Source of the DNA: an uncultured archaeon | GTDB lineage: Archaea > Thermoplasmatota > E2 > DHVEG-1 | Reading direction: 5' to 3' | Assembly (NCBI GenBank): GCA_902384685.1 | Contig: CABMCU010000093.1 | Coordinates: forward strand, 1 to 38,202 | Length of the DNA stretch: 38,202 nt | In this document: one piece after another, positions 29,601 through 37,958 of the stretch | Layout of the letters: each line of letters starts with the position of its first letter | Numbering within the stretch: position 1 is the first letter of the stretch | Notes under the pieces: model-generated | Seen by the model: the letters and a program-made list of their open reading frames with translations, nothing else | What the model was told of the DNA's origin: nothing | Databases searched by the model: none | Translations under genes and position numbers: made by a program

Positions 29601-29828
29601 TTCAGTCCAACATGGCTTTTCGAAGGTGATAAGAAGATCTATTGGTTGATAATGGACTGTACTGTTGTTTGTGGAAATTGGTAGTTGCAATTCTTGTCGA
29701 TATGCTAAATTTGACCATTCTGGGTTCCAAAATGGAGATCCATCTCCCTGAGTGGACTCTGGTATACTTATTGCTGGGAAGATGAATAGAAGAAGTATAC
29801 TAACTATTATGATTTTTGACCCTTGCAT
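26631..29828 (-). CDS. Large secreted/surface membrane protein (DUF2341-like N-terminus, beta-sandwich ectodomain, C-terminal TM bundle)
   Basis: 1065 aa; N-terminal signal-like segment; FWNPEWSNLAYRQELQLPI...YFIYYTDGE resembles DUF2341; four or more C-terminal TM segments; 38-bp convergent overlap with UbiA copy 1. Confidence 0.72.
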   Translation of the reverse strand: MQGSKIIIVSILLLFIFPAISIPESTQGDGSPFWNPEWSNLAYRQELQLPISTNNSTVHYQPIDLLITFEKPCWTENENKTSIRIGCWYKEEWYDLESQIYDIIKSPGETTYINECNVVFLIPSFADGSERYFIYYTDGETPEPNYKDHVSIEDANYSSSPLPGISAQAEFYGIKEDGYCIYAVGQKGQLLDRSCTQVVVKQNKDSKKFDFLNSDQIVSFAFSYYYGSNEKDESASDQVFMNKKIFLDGNLMIEFGIISESKMKDIQTTAIYRYYYNPLDEKRINVNVKHEMLKDVTVQGIDNIDGRFGSLISIKSQSATVESLNFGKIYPFLNFYDEAGKIEQYQLNQNPATKDREWIIPYKNDASLGAEAWFCYGEGRVGKANAVLFASNKGIVTSGTDERDGIQLKVAEREIVNFLGTEVDYVSINFGRHSYKTGYSHDLTIPSDLIVQFDAEVFASETGGYSAVQTESHIYQTLIKSRLRSGNIPFEREQKRYNVTIIARFGGTHFSYPWLSNRTNGAFPVMWIEFYQEGHLIIEGAANRSLLTRAKKTFSNVLEGDYLIKVYLKRENTTKIFTGSTILHLNKNTKVTVFCTWERTIKFTFLDQYRHGISGIHGWLTNKDGIIYDENITQKNGELIVKAPYNMSDSYTLRAEYKDIIVYNKKLPKTLKKLNEEVDLELYNFSVIVTDSFNLPPGVEITPLLVTSKDDRTIQLTPLENGKGIFSFEGILRGDYNLQISYGDFMDDIHITVPDVGNNIHMKFSAVFDLTIDLFDSKGNPLTDNNVEFLISRENQTVEKTYEKIISLPPAQYTINAYIKNELIGEKQVELTNDKHLTFLTTVNSLFPVVLSLFFYILFGFLVVMTLLKKFSLSSLLKSLAILFIILSLFQPWWMFIGSSAVPPAERTTTMYVNPGVVIKTIKYHGDTSFEIAEIPDTVLMFLGAIVPLISLICICLSFAILLKRTKKKQYALLFSIIGVVLLCILLSSFYYVTTKLTETSIGAVQGEGVLTFSFDSEEVMIQSSWGFSTGFYFIFIAVIVAVIALFLDIRFKVMQKKKLLSPKN

Positions 29829-29971
29829 AGGTTTCCTTCTTTATATTTATACGTATTAATATAAAAGAGTTGTTTTCTTAATATAAGAATCTTTTTAATT
29901 GAGAGATATAACCTATAACTTGTGTTTCTCCTGATTTTAAATAAAAATTACAGAAATCCTCTATTTTCGCT

Positions 29972-30937
29972 TTAAATTGGTTGGATAAAATTTAATTGTC
30001 CAAGTTCCCCTAAAATAATCAGTGCGGTAAAACTAATTGCATAAAAGAGATACGTCACATACATCAATGACCAACCTTGTACATTTTCTAGGGTTTCACT
30101 TTGTTGTTGTTTAAGCATTAAATAAAAAATGAAGAAACTTGGTATGATGAATATTGTTAAGGGTAAAAAATACGAGTTAATTATTTGATAATGGATCAGA
30201 ACAGGAATCATTGTGAAAGGACAGATAAGAAAAGGAAGTGATATGAATGCTGCTTTTCTAATGCCAAAGGTATTGATAAGGGTTCGTGTCCCGGTTTTTC
30301 GATCTGCTTCACAATCAACAATATCTTTTGTAGTCATTGCTCCTATGAAAAATACAAGTGCAATTAAACCAATGGTTAGAGGAACTATGTCGAACGGATT
30401 ACCAAATACACTCCAGGAGGCAAGTATAGCTAATAATCCCCGAGGAACAGCAATCCAAACTTGGTTTACAAAGAGGAATCGCTTCATCCGTGGTGGAAGG
30501 GAATAGACGACAGTAAACAACATGATTAGAAAAACAAAAACACCAAACCATATGTTAATTGTAACTGCACGAAGCAAACCGAAGAGGTAAAAAATATAAG
30601 CGATACTTTGTGCTTCATCACGCTCTACAACTCCTCGGGGAATCGGACGGTACGGTTTTGATATTTTATCAGATTCTACATCAGTTGCCTGGTTTAACGC
30701 GTTTGATGCTCCATTAAGAAATGCTAAAGTCAGACTTGCTTGACCAATAATGATCCACCAATTTGGGAATTCAATAAACTTGTTATTGTAGACAAGACTT
30801 GCAAACATAATAAACATAGAGACAAAAAAGGGTGCGAGTAAAGTAAATGGTCTGAGTAAATCAAGATATCCTCTGAATTTTTTAGAAAGGAATCTACTTT
30901 TTATATATGGCTCTTTCATGGTTAATTTTGCAGACAT
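29972..30937 (-). CDS. UbiA-family prenyltransferase (copy 2, close paralog of 25754-26668)
   Basis: 321 aa; LRPFTLLAPFFVS, NQATDVESDKISKPYRPIPRG, YSLPPRMKRFLFVNQVWIAVPRG, DIVDCEADRKTGTRT. Confidence 0.92.
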   Translation of the reverse strand: MSAKLTMKEPYIKSRFLSKKFRGYLDLLRPFTLLAPFFVSMFIMFASLVYNNKFIEFPNWWIIIGQASLTLAFLNGASNALNQATDVESDKISKPYRPIPRGVVERDEAQSIAYIFYLFGLLRAVTINIWFGVFVFLIMLFTVVYSLPPRMKRFLFVNQVWIAVPRGLLAILASWSVFGNPFDIVPLTIGLIALVFFIGAMTTKDIVDCEADRKTGTRTLINTFGIRKAAFISLPFLICPFTMIPVLIHYQIINSYFLPLTIFIIPSFFIFYLMLKQQQSETLENVQGWSLMYVTYLFYAISFTALIILGELGQLNFIQPI

Positions 30938-31082
30938 TTTGAAACCCGGAATTCAGATTTTTCGTTGTTGTGAATAGAAATAGATTTTATATTAATTGTT
31001 CTACAGGTCTAATGTAATAATTTTTATATTTATCAATATCAATATCTTTTTTATTAAAATAAAAGAATAAATTTTTTAAAAA

Positions 31083-32486
31083 TCAGTCGGAGCGAATAAA
31101 TGTTTCTTGAAGAATTCGTGCTGAATTAATCGCACAATTTATTCCGATACCTGGTGCTTTCACACAGTCACCAATAATAAACAGGTTTTTTACTGGTGTC
31201 TCTATCTCTGGTTTTGCGTTGTCAATTGTTTTTGCAACACCATCTAAATGCCAAACGGCGGGATAGATAGCCCAGCGAAGCTGATACTGATAATTTGGTA
31301 CTAACCGTTCGAGGTTTTTATCTAAAACCATTTTGAGTTTATTCAGTGTTTTTTTATCTTGTGCTTCTTTCGGTGTACAGATGATATATGATTGAACGAG
31401 TTGATGTGAAGGTGGTGATAATCCTGTATTCTCTACGGCGGACATAAAATCAATCATACCAACTGCATCATTTCCATCGACACCAATATCTCTTTCAATA
31501 AAATGGAACGTTTTTCCTAGTAATTGTGTGTCAACATCTTTTAAGGAATAGTATGCACAAAGACTACCTGTTCCTTGAAGAGATTTCATCATTTTTACAT
31601 ATTCTTTTGGAAAGTGTTTCTCGTCCGCAATAGAGAAAAGATTCTGTACTAATAATGTTGAGACAATCATATCAAATCTATATTCTTTGTTTTCAACTAT
31701 AACTCCAATTGCTTTTGTTTCATCAATGAGAATTTTTTGTACAGATTTTCCTGTCTGAATTATTCCACCACGGCTTATGATAGCCTTAGCTAGTTTCTGA
31801 TGTATCTCCCCAAGGCCGTTTTTTGGGTATCCGACTGGTTTTGAACCTTTTAAAAGGATTCGTTGTGCACGGAACATTTCACCGGTCGATATACGATCAA
31901 GATTATTTACGGTGGAAATGGAACGAGAAAAAATCTCAAGGACTAGTTTCATTTTTCCTTGTCCATATTGTTCTATTGTTTTTGTCATTGAGATATCATC
32001 AAGTCGTCTCATTGTTTTTTCACTTGCGAAAAGAAGTCGTAGGATGTTAGGAAGAATTTTGAGTTTATCCGCACGCGTGAGGAATGGGAAATCATATCCG
32101 TTTTCTTTAATAAATCCTACACTTGATTCGAGCACCTCGATATGATCGTCAAGGGTTGCAAGAACACTATTCAGATTGGACATGACACCACCACCAATGG
32201 CATGATACCCAAGATCTAACCTGTAACCTTGCAACATCTTATTATTAAAAATCGTTGTTAGATCAGGTTCTGAGTAGGGGATGTTCATTTGAAATCGTGA
32301 AAGTAACTTCAGGTACTGATCAATTGTGTACGATGATGCATCAAAAGAGAGTGCTCGTCCCCCGATTAGAGATTCTTTTTCGAAAATTGTGACATTATAT
32401 CCTTGTTCGGTAAGCAAAGCTCCTGCGATGAGTCCGCTAATACCAGCTCCGATAATGCATATTTCTGAATGGTTTTTATTGTCCAT
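31083..32486 (-). CDS. FAD-dependent oxidoreductase, phytoene desaturase (CrtI)-like
   Basis: 467 aa; EICIIGAGISGLIAGALLTEQGYNVTIFEKESLIGGRA dinucleotide-binding site; C-terminal NLFIIGDCVKAPGIGINCAINSARI. Confidence 0.87.
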   Translation of the reverse strand: MDNKNHSEICIIGAGISGLIAGALLTEQGYNVTIFEKESLIGGRALSFDASSYTIDQYLKLLSRFQMNIPYSEPDLTTIFNNKMLQGYRLDLGYHAIGGGVMSNLNSVLATLDDHIEVLESSVGFIKENGYDFPFLTRADKLKILPNILRLLFASEKTMRRLDDISMTKTIEQYGQGKMKLVLEIFSRSISTVNNLDRISTGEMFRAQRILLKGSKPVGYPKNGLGEIHQKLAKAIISRGGIIQTGKSVQKILIDETKAIGVIVENKEYRFDMIVSTLLVQNLFSIADEKHFPKEYVKMMKSLQGTGSLCAYYSLKDVDTQLLGKTFHFIERDIGVDGNDAVGMIDFMSAVENTGLSPPSHQLVQSYIICTPKEAQDKKTLNKLKMVLDKNLERLVPNYQYQLRWAIYPAVWHLDGVAKTIDNAKPEIETPVKNLFIIGDCVKAPGIGINCAINSARILQETFIRSD

Positions 32487-32673
32487 CTATATCCGTGACC
32501 TGAAGAATTTTTTTTCTAATTATAGGTATGGAAATTATATACATTTGATTAAGAAAATAATCAGAATAACTGAGGTAATAATCGCTAAGGATTTGCAACA
32601 ATCTTGCCTGTACAGTAATTTTATTCATCTACGAGGAGGAAAAAGATGTTGCTATTTGAGTTTTTCTAGTATG

Positions 32674-33684
32674 TTACATTGTTTTTGGCTGTAAGAGCGT
32701 TCCATGCAGGATAAGATTTGAGACAATAAAACCAAGGCCTGGGAAAAACATTAGAAGACCCGCCCATGGATTAAGACTCATTAACATAATTGGTACAATA
32801 GTAAAATTGATAATATAGTGACTACCAATAAATTTTCGTGCTCGGGTCCGTTCAAAGTGTTCCATAGTCAATAATTTATGGGATAGGAAAAGCATCAAGA
32901 TTCCAACAAGGATTATAGAACCCCACTGAATATATTGAAAGAGCGATAGTGTACGAATATCCCAAATTATTATAAACGGCAAGAAAACAATTATTAAATC
33001 TGCAAGTTGAATGCTGTACGCGAGTACTTTGAAACTTGATGAGACATGAAGTTTCCCTTCGTTCATCCGTACTCCCATCTTGATAGCAAGTGTTCGTGCT
33101 CCTCTGTAAAAGTCGTTTTCGATATCTTTCATCCCTCCTGCAATCATTTGCATAAACAGAACTTGAATTGCTCCAAGGGCACAAACGATCCAGGTGAGAG
33201 GTGTCAGCGAATTGAGTGCATCAGTAGTCGTACTAGCTCCATATACAATTAAAAAGAATACACCGATGGCAACAAAGAAATCGCTGAAAGGGAATTTCTT
33301 GCTTACAAAATCATATAAAACAATAAAAAATGCGGATATTACAAGCATAATAAGTGGGAAGAAACGTTGCGTTGTTACCGCCAGATAAAATGCGATAAAA
33401 AATGCAATAGCCATAGAACTAAATGCAAATATCCGTGCATTCTTAAGTGAGATTGTCCCACTAATCAATGGTCGATCACTAATCTCCTTTGATGATTTAT
33501 CAATATTGTAATCAATGATATCATTGAAAACAAAACCGAATGTATGTCCCAAAAATCCAATAAGGAACAGGAGAATCAGGATGATAATATCGTATTGTTG
33601 CATCGCGATAGCGCCCATCACCGGTGATATTCCTGTCAGAACCGCATTGAATGATCGTGCAAGTTTCAGATATTCTCGTATCAT
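32674..33684 (-). CDS. UbiA-family prenyltransferase (copy 3, divergent)
   Basis: 336 aa multi-TM; FNDIIDYNIDKSSKEISDRPLISG and MKDIENDFYRGARTLAIKMG. Confidence 0.88.
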   Translation of the reverse strand: MIREYLKLARSFNAVLTGISPVMGAIAMQQYDIIILILLFLIGFLGHTFGFVFNDIIDYNIDKSSKEISDRPLISGTISLKNARIFAFSSMAIAFFIAFYLAVTTQRFFPLIMLVISAFFIVLYDFVSKKFPFSDFFVAIGVFFLIVYGASTTTDALNSLTPLTWIVCALGAIQVLFMQMIAGGMKDIENDFYRGARTLAIKMGVRMNEGKLHVSSSFKVLAYSIQLADLIIVFLPFIIIWDIRTLSLFQYIQWGSIILVGILMLFLSHKLLTMEHFERTRARKFIGSHYIINFTIVPIMLMSLNPWAGLLMFFPGLGFIVSNLILHGTLLQPKTM

Positions 33685-33928
33685 ATTGGAATCGTAGAAA
33701 CGAAAACAGCATAAAAATCCATCGATATTATCTATTATTATCGAATTTTTAGTAACTCTGCTTTATGGAGATCATCGATTTAATGTGTTTGAGAATTCCT
33801 AGTTATCGAACTGGTACATTTCATATTGTATCTCCAATAATTCAAAATCAGAAAAATTTTAATGTGGTGGATATCCATTGAATAGTGTTACAAATCTTTA
33901 AGAATTAGCTAATCTTTCTTTTTTCTTA

Positions 33929-34567
33929 ATGATAATAACGAAACAAAAAAACTTTGATGAGATCCTTCAAATTCTGGGGAATGGACCTATTTTTCTTATT
34001 GGGTGTAGTGAATGTGCAACTCTTTGTCATACGGGTGGAGAAGATGAAATTCTAGCGATGAAAGAAGCTTTAGAAAAAAGAAAAATACCTGTTTCTGGGT
34101 ATGTTGTATTAGATCCTGCTTGTCATCTACAGAATAATAAACGTATGCTGAAAGAACATGCGAAGGAACTTGAAAATATAAATAAAATCCTTGTTCTCTC
34201 TTGTGGGAATGGCGTGCAGACAATAGCAAAACTCTTTACTGAAAAAGAGGTTCTTACTGGAACTGATACGCTTTTCTTAGGTGAAATTTCCCATGTGAAT
34301 GAATTTGATAGACAGTGTGTATTATGTGGTGAGTGTTTGTTGGATCTTTTTGGAGGAATGTGTCCTGTTTCACGTTGTCCAAAATCTATGTTAAATGGTC
34401 CATGTGGTGGAGCTTCTGGTGGAAAATGTGAGATTAATTCGGAGTTAGAATGTGTTTGGGATCGTATCTATCAAGAATTAAAAAAACGGGGAAACTTGCA
34501 GGTCTTATCAGTGATTCAGAAACCAAAGGATTGGTCAAAAGCAGGAGCGGTGAAGAGGAGAATCTAA
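33929..34567 (+). CDS. metV: Methylenetetrahydrofolate reductase C-terminal domain protein (MetV-like)
   Basis: 212 aa; GCSECATLCHTGGEDE, LSCGNGVQTIA, CVLCGECLLDLFGGMCPVSRCPKSMLNGPCGG (MTHFR_C zinc-site family). Confidence 0.87.
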   Translation: MIITKQKNFDEILQILGNGPIFLIGCSECATLCHTGGEDEILAMKEALEKRKIPVSGYVVLDPACHLQNNKRMLKEHAKELENINKILVLSCGNGVQTIAKLFTEKEVLTGTDTLFLGEISHVNEFDRQCVLCGECLLDLFGGMCPVSRCPKSMLNGPCGGASGGKCEINSELECVWDRIYQELKKRGNLQVLSVIQKPKDWSKAGAVKRRI

Positions 34568-34568
34568 C

Positions 34569-35483
34569 ATGAACTATCGGAGTAACCTAGAGAAATGTCT
34601 CTCAGAAAGACAGTTTGCAATTACTGCTGAAATCGGACCGCCGAAAGGTTCTGATGCAAAAAAAATACGCGACAAAGCTGAATTTCTGAGAGGCTCTGCA
34701 GATGCTTTTAATATTACGGATAATCAGACTGCTGTTGTACGGATGTCAAGTTTCGCTGGATGCGTGATTATTCTCCAGATGAATATGGAACCAATCATGC
34801 AGTTGACCTGTCGTGATAGAAATCGAATTGGTCTGCAGAGCGATGGGTTAGGTGCTGCTGCACTCGGTATTCGGAACATACATTGTATTACTGGTGATCA
34901 TCAGTCTTTTGGAAATCATCCTGCTGCAAAAGGAGTTTTTGATATTGATTCGATACAGCTTCTTCAAATTATAAAAAATATGCAAGATGCAGGTATTTTT
35001 CAGAGTGGCGATCCTTTGCTAGCTGGACGACCAAGTGTGTATCTTGGAGCTGCAGCAAATCCATATGCAGATCCTTTTAAGGCACAGGTTGATCGTCTCT
35101 GGAAGAAAATTGATGCTGGGGCTGAGTTTATCCAGACGCAAAGTGTGTATAATATCGAGAAATTTTCGAGATGGATGGATGATGTACGATCACAAGGACT
35201 TGATAGGAGAGTTCATATCCTTGCTGGTATCACTCCATTGAAATCCGTAAAAATGGCGGAACGCATGAAATTTCATGTTCCGGGTACTGATGTTCCTGAT
35301 TCGGTGTATCAGAGAATGATACATGCTTCAGACCCTACAAAAGAAGGATATACAATTGCATTGGAAACTATTCGTGAACTAAAAACTCTTTCTGGGATTC
35401 ATGGTATTCATATCACTGCTTTGTTCTGGGAAGAGATTATTCCTGATCTTGTAAAAAATGCAGGGTTGACTGCACGAATTTAA
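34569..35483 (+). CDS. metF: Methylenetetrahydrofolate reductase (MetF-like)
   Basis: 304 aa; ITAEIGPPKGSDAKKIRDKAEFLRGSADAFNITDNQTAVVRMSS, QLTCRDRNRIGLQSD, ITGDHQ, GAEFIQTQSVYNIEKF; adjacent to metV. Confidence 0.9.
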   Translation: MNYRSNLEKCLSERQFAITAEIGPPKGSDAKKIRDKAEFLRGSADAFNITDNQTAVVRMSSFAGCVIILQMNMEPIMQLTCRDRNRIGLQSDGLGAAALGIRNIHCITGDHQSFGNHPAAKGVFDIDSIQLLQIIKNMQDAGIFQSGDPLLAGRPSVYLGAAANPYADPFKAQVDRLWKKIDAGAEFIQTQSVYNIEKFSRWMDDVRSQGLDRRVHILAGITPLKSVKMAERMKFHVPGTDVPDSVYQRMIHASDPTKEGYTIALETIRELKTLSGIHGIHITALFWEEIIPDLVKNAGLTARI

Positions 35484-35699
35484 TGTACGAGAATATATTT
35501 TCTTTTAATTCCGTGAAATAAGATTATTTTATTTTCAGTTATTTTCATATTATTTTCCCCTCAATAGTCTTTTAGAACGTAGTCACGATTTAAATGTGTT
35601 GGGCATCAGAATCGAAAAAAATAAGAACTACATTGTACACGAGGCATTTGATTTCTTGACTACTTCAGCTCTGATAAAAAGCACAGAACTAGAATCAAA

Positions 35700-35737
35700 A
35701 AATACCGGTAATTTTCTTCCTATAAATTCCGGTATTT
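35700..35737. other. Hairpin-forming inverted repeat (14 bp with one bulged T, 9-nt loop)
   Basis: AAATACCGG-T-AATTT / TCTTCCTAT / AAATT-CCGGTATTT. Confidence 0.6.
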
Positions 35738-35857
35738 CATGTACCCAGAACTCGGCGAGCTGAGCTCGACAGACTCGGGGGAGATCCAAGACCCTTTTCT
35801 GAGCGTGGCTCAACCTATGAATGCGTTCAGATTAATCCAAACACGTCCTGATTCCCA

Positions 35858-36118
35858 TTATTTTATTTCACTACGTGGGAAAGCAAGCTTTCTCTTCGCT
35901 TGATGCCAATAGATCCCATATATGAACAGTGCAACAAGTACAGCAACGAAGGTTACTCGGTAGTTATCGGAGCGGATTAGGTTGTATTGCCAGCCCTTCC
36001 AGCAAAACGGGAACAACAGTTTTATGCCCCCGTGCGTGTGGACCAGAGAGAAGTCGAGGATGAAATGGGTGGTGACGCCGATATCAAGAGTGGTTTTGCA
36101 ATAATTTAGTAAAAGTTT
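35858..36118 (-). pseudogene. 5'-truncated relic of a DUF457/YdjM-type membrane-bound metal-dependent hydrolase
   Basis: Open minus frame without a start: KLLLNYCKTTLDIGVTTHFILDFSLVHTHGGIKLLFPFCWKGWQYNLIRSDNYRVTFVAVLVALFIYGIYWHQAKRKLAFPRSEIK*. THFILD...HGGIKLLFPF plus a terminal TM helix resemble the C-terminal half of the family; an in-frame TAG lies just upstream. Confidence 0.55.
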
Positions 36119-36287
36119 CTAGTGTCCTCAGAACTTGGGAAAAAATCGTTTTGTAGCTGAAAGGGGTTGGAGTATTAATACTGCATCTCGGGTGGGGCGT
36201 CGGGAAAGTCAATTAACACTTTGTTGAAAAGATATTAATAGGAACCAATGATTCCGGTGAAAGAAAATAATTTGGAGGTTACGCGAT

Positions 36288-37250
36288 TTGGCACAAAAAC
36301 GGATGAAAAAAATTTTGGTCACCGGCTCAGTAGGACAGATTGGTTCGGAACTTACAATGCTACTTCGAAAAAAATTTGGAAACGATAACGTACTTGCAAC
36401 TGGGCGAAAAACCAAACCAAGCGAAATGCTTCTTAATTCTGGTCCCTTTGAGTTCATTGACATCTGTAAAAGAGAAACCATTGAGAAAGTCGTAAAAGAG
36501 TATGATATCGACACGATTTATAACATGGCTGCGATTCTGTCCGCGGTTGGAGAAGAAAAACCTCTGTTATGTTGGGATGTCAATATTAATGGATTGTATA
36601 ATTGTTTAGAGGTAGCACGGGAACATAGTATGGTCCGAGTATTTGTTCCTAGTTCTATTGCTGTTTTTGGTCCAGAAACACCTCGAGATAACACACCACA
36701 GGAAACCATCCTACGACCAAAAACAATGTATGGTGTAACAAAAGTATCAGGAGAACTGCTTGGTGATTATTACGTGCAACGATTTAATCTGGATGTCCGA
36801 GGAGTTCGGTATCCTGGTATTATCAGTAATGAAACTCTTCCTGGGGGTGGAACCACAGATTATGCTGTGGAAATCTTCTACGAAGCCATTAAGCAAAAGA
36901 AATACACCTGTTTTTTACGAGCAGATACTGTCCTTCCTATGATGTATATGCCTGATTGTTTGAAAGGAACTATTGATTTGATGGATGCTGATGTAACGAA
37001 ATTGAAACATCACTGTGACTTCAATCTGGCGTCTATGAGTTTTTCTGCTGAGGAGCTTGCTAATGAAATCACAAAACATATCCCCGAATTCACCTGTGAT
37101 TACAAGCCTGATTTCCGTCAGATGATAGCTGATTCCTGGCCTCGCTCCATCGATGATAGTGCTGCACGTAAAGAATGGAATTGGAAACCAAAGTACAAGC
37201 TTGCAGAATTGACTAATGATATGTTGCAAAAACTTATTAAACGTTACTAA
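36288..37250 (+). CDS. NAD-dependent epimerase/dehydratase (SDR), L-threonine 3-dehydrogenase-like
   Basis: 320 aa; KKILVTGSVGQIGSELTMLLRKKFG, YGVTKVSGELLGDYY, GVRYPGIISNETLPGGGTTDYAVEI. Start is TTG 36288 or ATG 36303. Confidence 0.88.
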   Translation: MAQKRMKKILVTGSVGQIGSELTMLLRKKFGNDNVLATGRKTKPSEMLLNSGPFEFIDICKRETIEKVVKEYDIDTIYNMAAILSAVGEEKPLLCWDVNINGLYNCLEVAREHSMVRVFVPSSIAVFGPETPRDNTPQETILRPKTMYGVTKVSGELLGDYYVQRFNLDVRGVRYPGIISNETLPGGGTTDYAVEIFYEAIKQKKYTCFLRADTVLPMMYMPDCLKGTIDLMDADVTKLKHHCDFNLASMSFSAEELANEITKHIPEFTCDYKPDFRQMIADSWPRSIDDSAARKEWNWKPKYKLAELTNDMLQKLIKRY

Positions 37251-37284
37251 GAATGAAACCTTTTCATATCTTAATCTTATAGTT

Positions 37285-37358
37285 GCGACTGGGAATACTG
37301 CGTGGTCTGAAGCGATAGTGTAAGACCCGCAAATGAAAAGTCGCCTCTCCTTTTTTCT
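37285..37358 (+). ncRNA. Candidate structured small RNA ending in a T-tract
   Basis: Outer stem GCGACT/AGTCGC (37285-37290/37339-37344); inner stem TGCG-t-GGTCT/AGACC-CGCA (37299-37308/37323-37331); followed by CTCTCCTTTTTTC. Confidence 0.45.
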
Positions 37359-37382
37359 CCAGTCAAATCATATTTGTTTTTT

Positions 37383-37424
37383 GTCGCACGCGGCAGGTTT
37401 TTACCTGCCCTTTAAAGGTGCGAC
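37383..37424. repeat. Nested subterminal palindrome, probable left-end hairpin of the IS200/IS605-type element
   Basis: GTCGCAC...GTGCGAC enclosing GGCAGGT-TTTT-ACCTGCC and CTTTAAAG; 17 bp upstream of the tnpA ATG. Confidence 0.6.
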
Positions 37425-37440
37425 AGGAGACCAATAAAGT

Positions 37441-37884
37441 ATGAATTTTGTATGTAGCGGTAGCTCTAAAAAGATTGCGAGTGACACTCGTAATAACTGG
37501 GTGACGATGATGTTTCCCACCCATAATAGATACCGAAATTTTCGAAAACAAAGCCACATCGACACCTGCACTCAAGCGTTTCGGGGCCTGGAACGCTTTG
37601 GTTTTGAGTTCGGCGAATTCGGCTTCGCTGAAAACCATGTTCATTTCCAAGTCAACATTCCCAAGCGGTATTCCATCCAAAATGCTGAGATCCTGCTCAA
37701 GTCCTATACCTCAAGAAAGATGTTTGAGACGCACCCTGGATTTCGAAAGCGCTACCCACGTGGTGGATTCTGGAGTGGATACGAACACTATGAATCCACT
37801 GGTCTGACCAATCTCGAAGAATCATCGACCTACCTACGAGATCAGCAGCAACATCACAACGTGACGGTAATTGATGACCGATAA
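37441..37884 (+). CDS. tnpA: IS200/IS605-family transposase TnpA (Y1 HUH)
   Basis: 147 aa; FGFAENHVHFQVNIPKRYSIQNAEILLKSYTSRKMFETHPGFRKRYPRGGFWSGYEHYESTG (HxH motif), C-terminal TYLRDQ (Y-x3-Q). Confidence 0.88.
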   Translation: MNFVCSGSSKKIASDTRNNWVTMMFPTHNRYRNFRKQSHIDTCTQAFRGLERFGFEFGEFGFAENHVHFQVNIPKRYSIQNAEILLKSYTSRKMFETHPGFRKRYPRGGFWSGYEHYESTGLTNLEESSTYLRDQQQHHNVTVIDDR

Positions 37885-37894
37885 CAACACCTGA

Positions 37895-37948
37895 CCGCCG
37901 AGTGAGATACGGCAACGCCCGATAGGGCTTGCCGAGGAACGAAGGCGG
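37895..37948. other. Structured stem/internal-loop region downstream of tnpA
   Basis: CCGCC...GGCGG enclosing GGCAA-C-GCCC-GATA-GGGC-TTGCC with internal-loop strands GAGTGAGATAC and GAGGAACGAA. Confidence 0.5.
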
Positions 37949-37958
37949 AATGGGATTA

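Noticed and set aside
32635-32670. Shine-Dalgarno-like GAGGAGG followed by ATG (MLLFEFF*) on the plus strand
   Set aside because: Only seven codons, opposite the intergenic end of UbiA copy 3; likely chance.
35628-35813. 61-aa minus-strand ORF with TTG start
   Set aside because: Short, no recognisable family, covers a strong hairpin; treated as possible ncRNA or relic rather than a gene.
36180-36240. Minus-strand frame YLFNKVLIDFPDAPPEMQY* upstream of the DUF457 relic
   Set aside because: Reads like a protein C-terminus but is only 19 codons long and bounded by stops; too short to assign.
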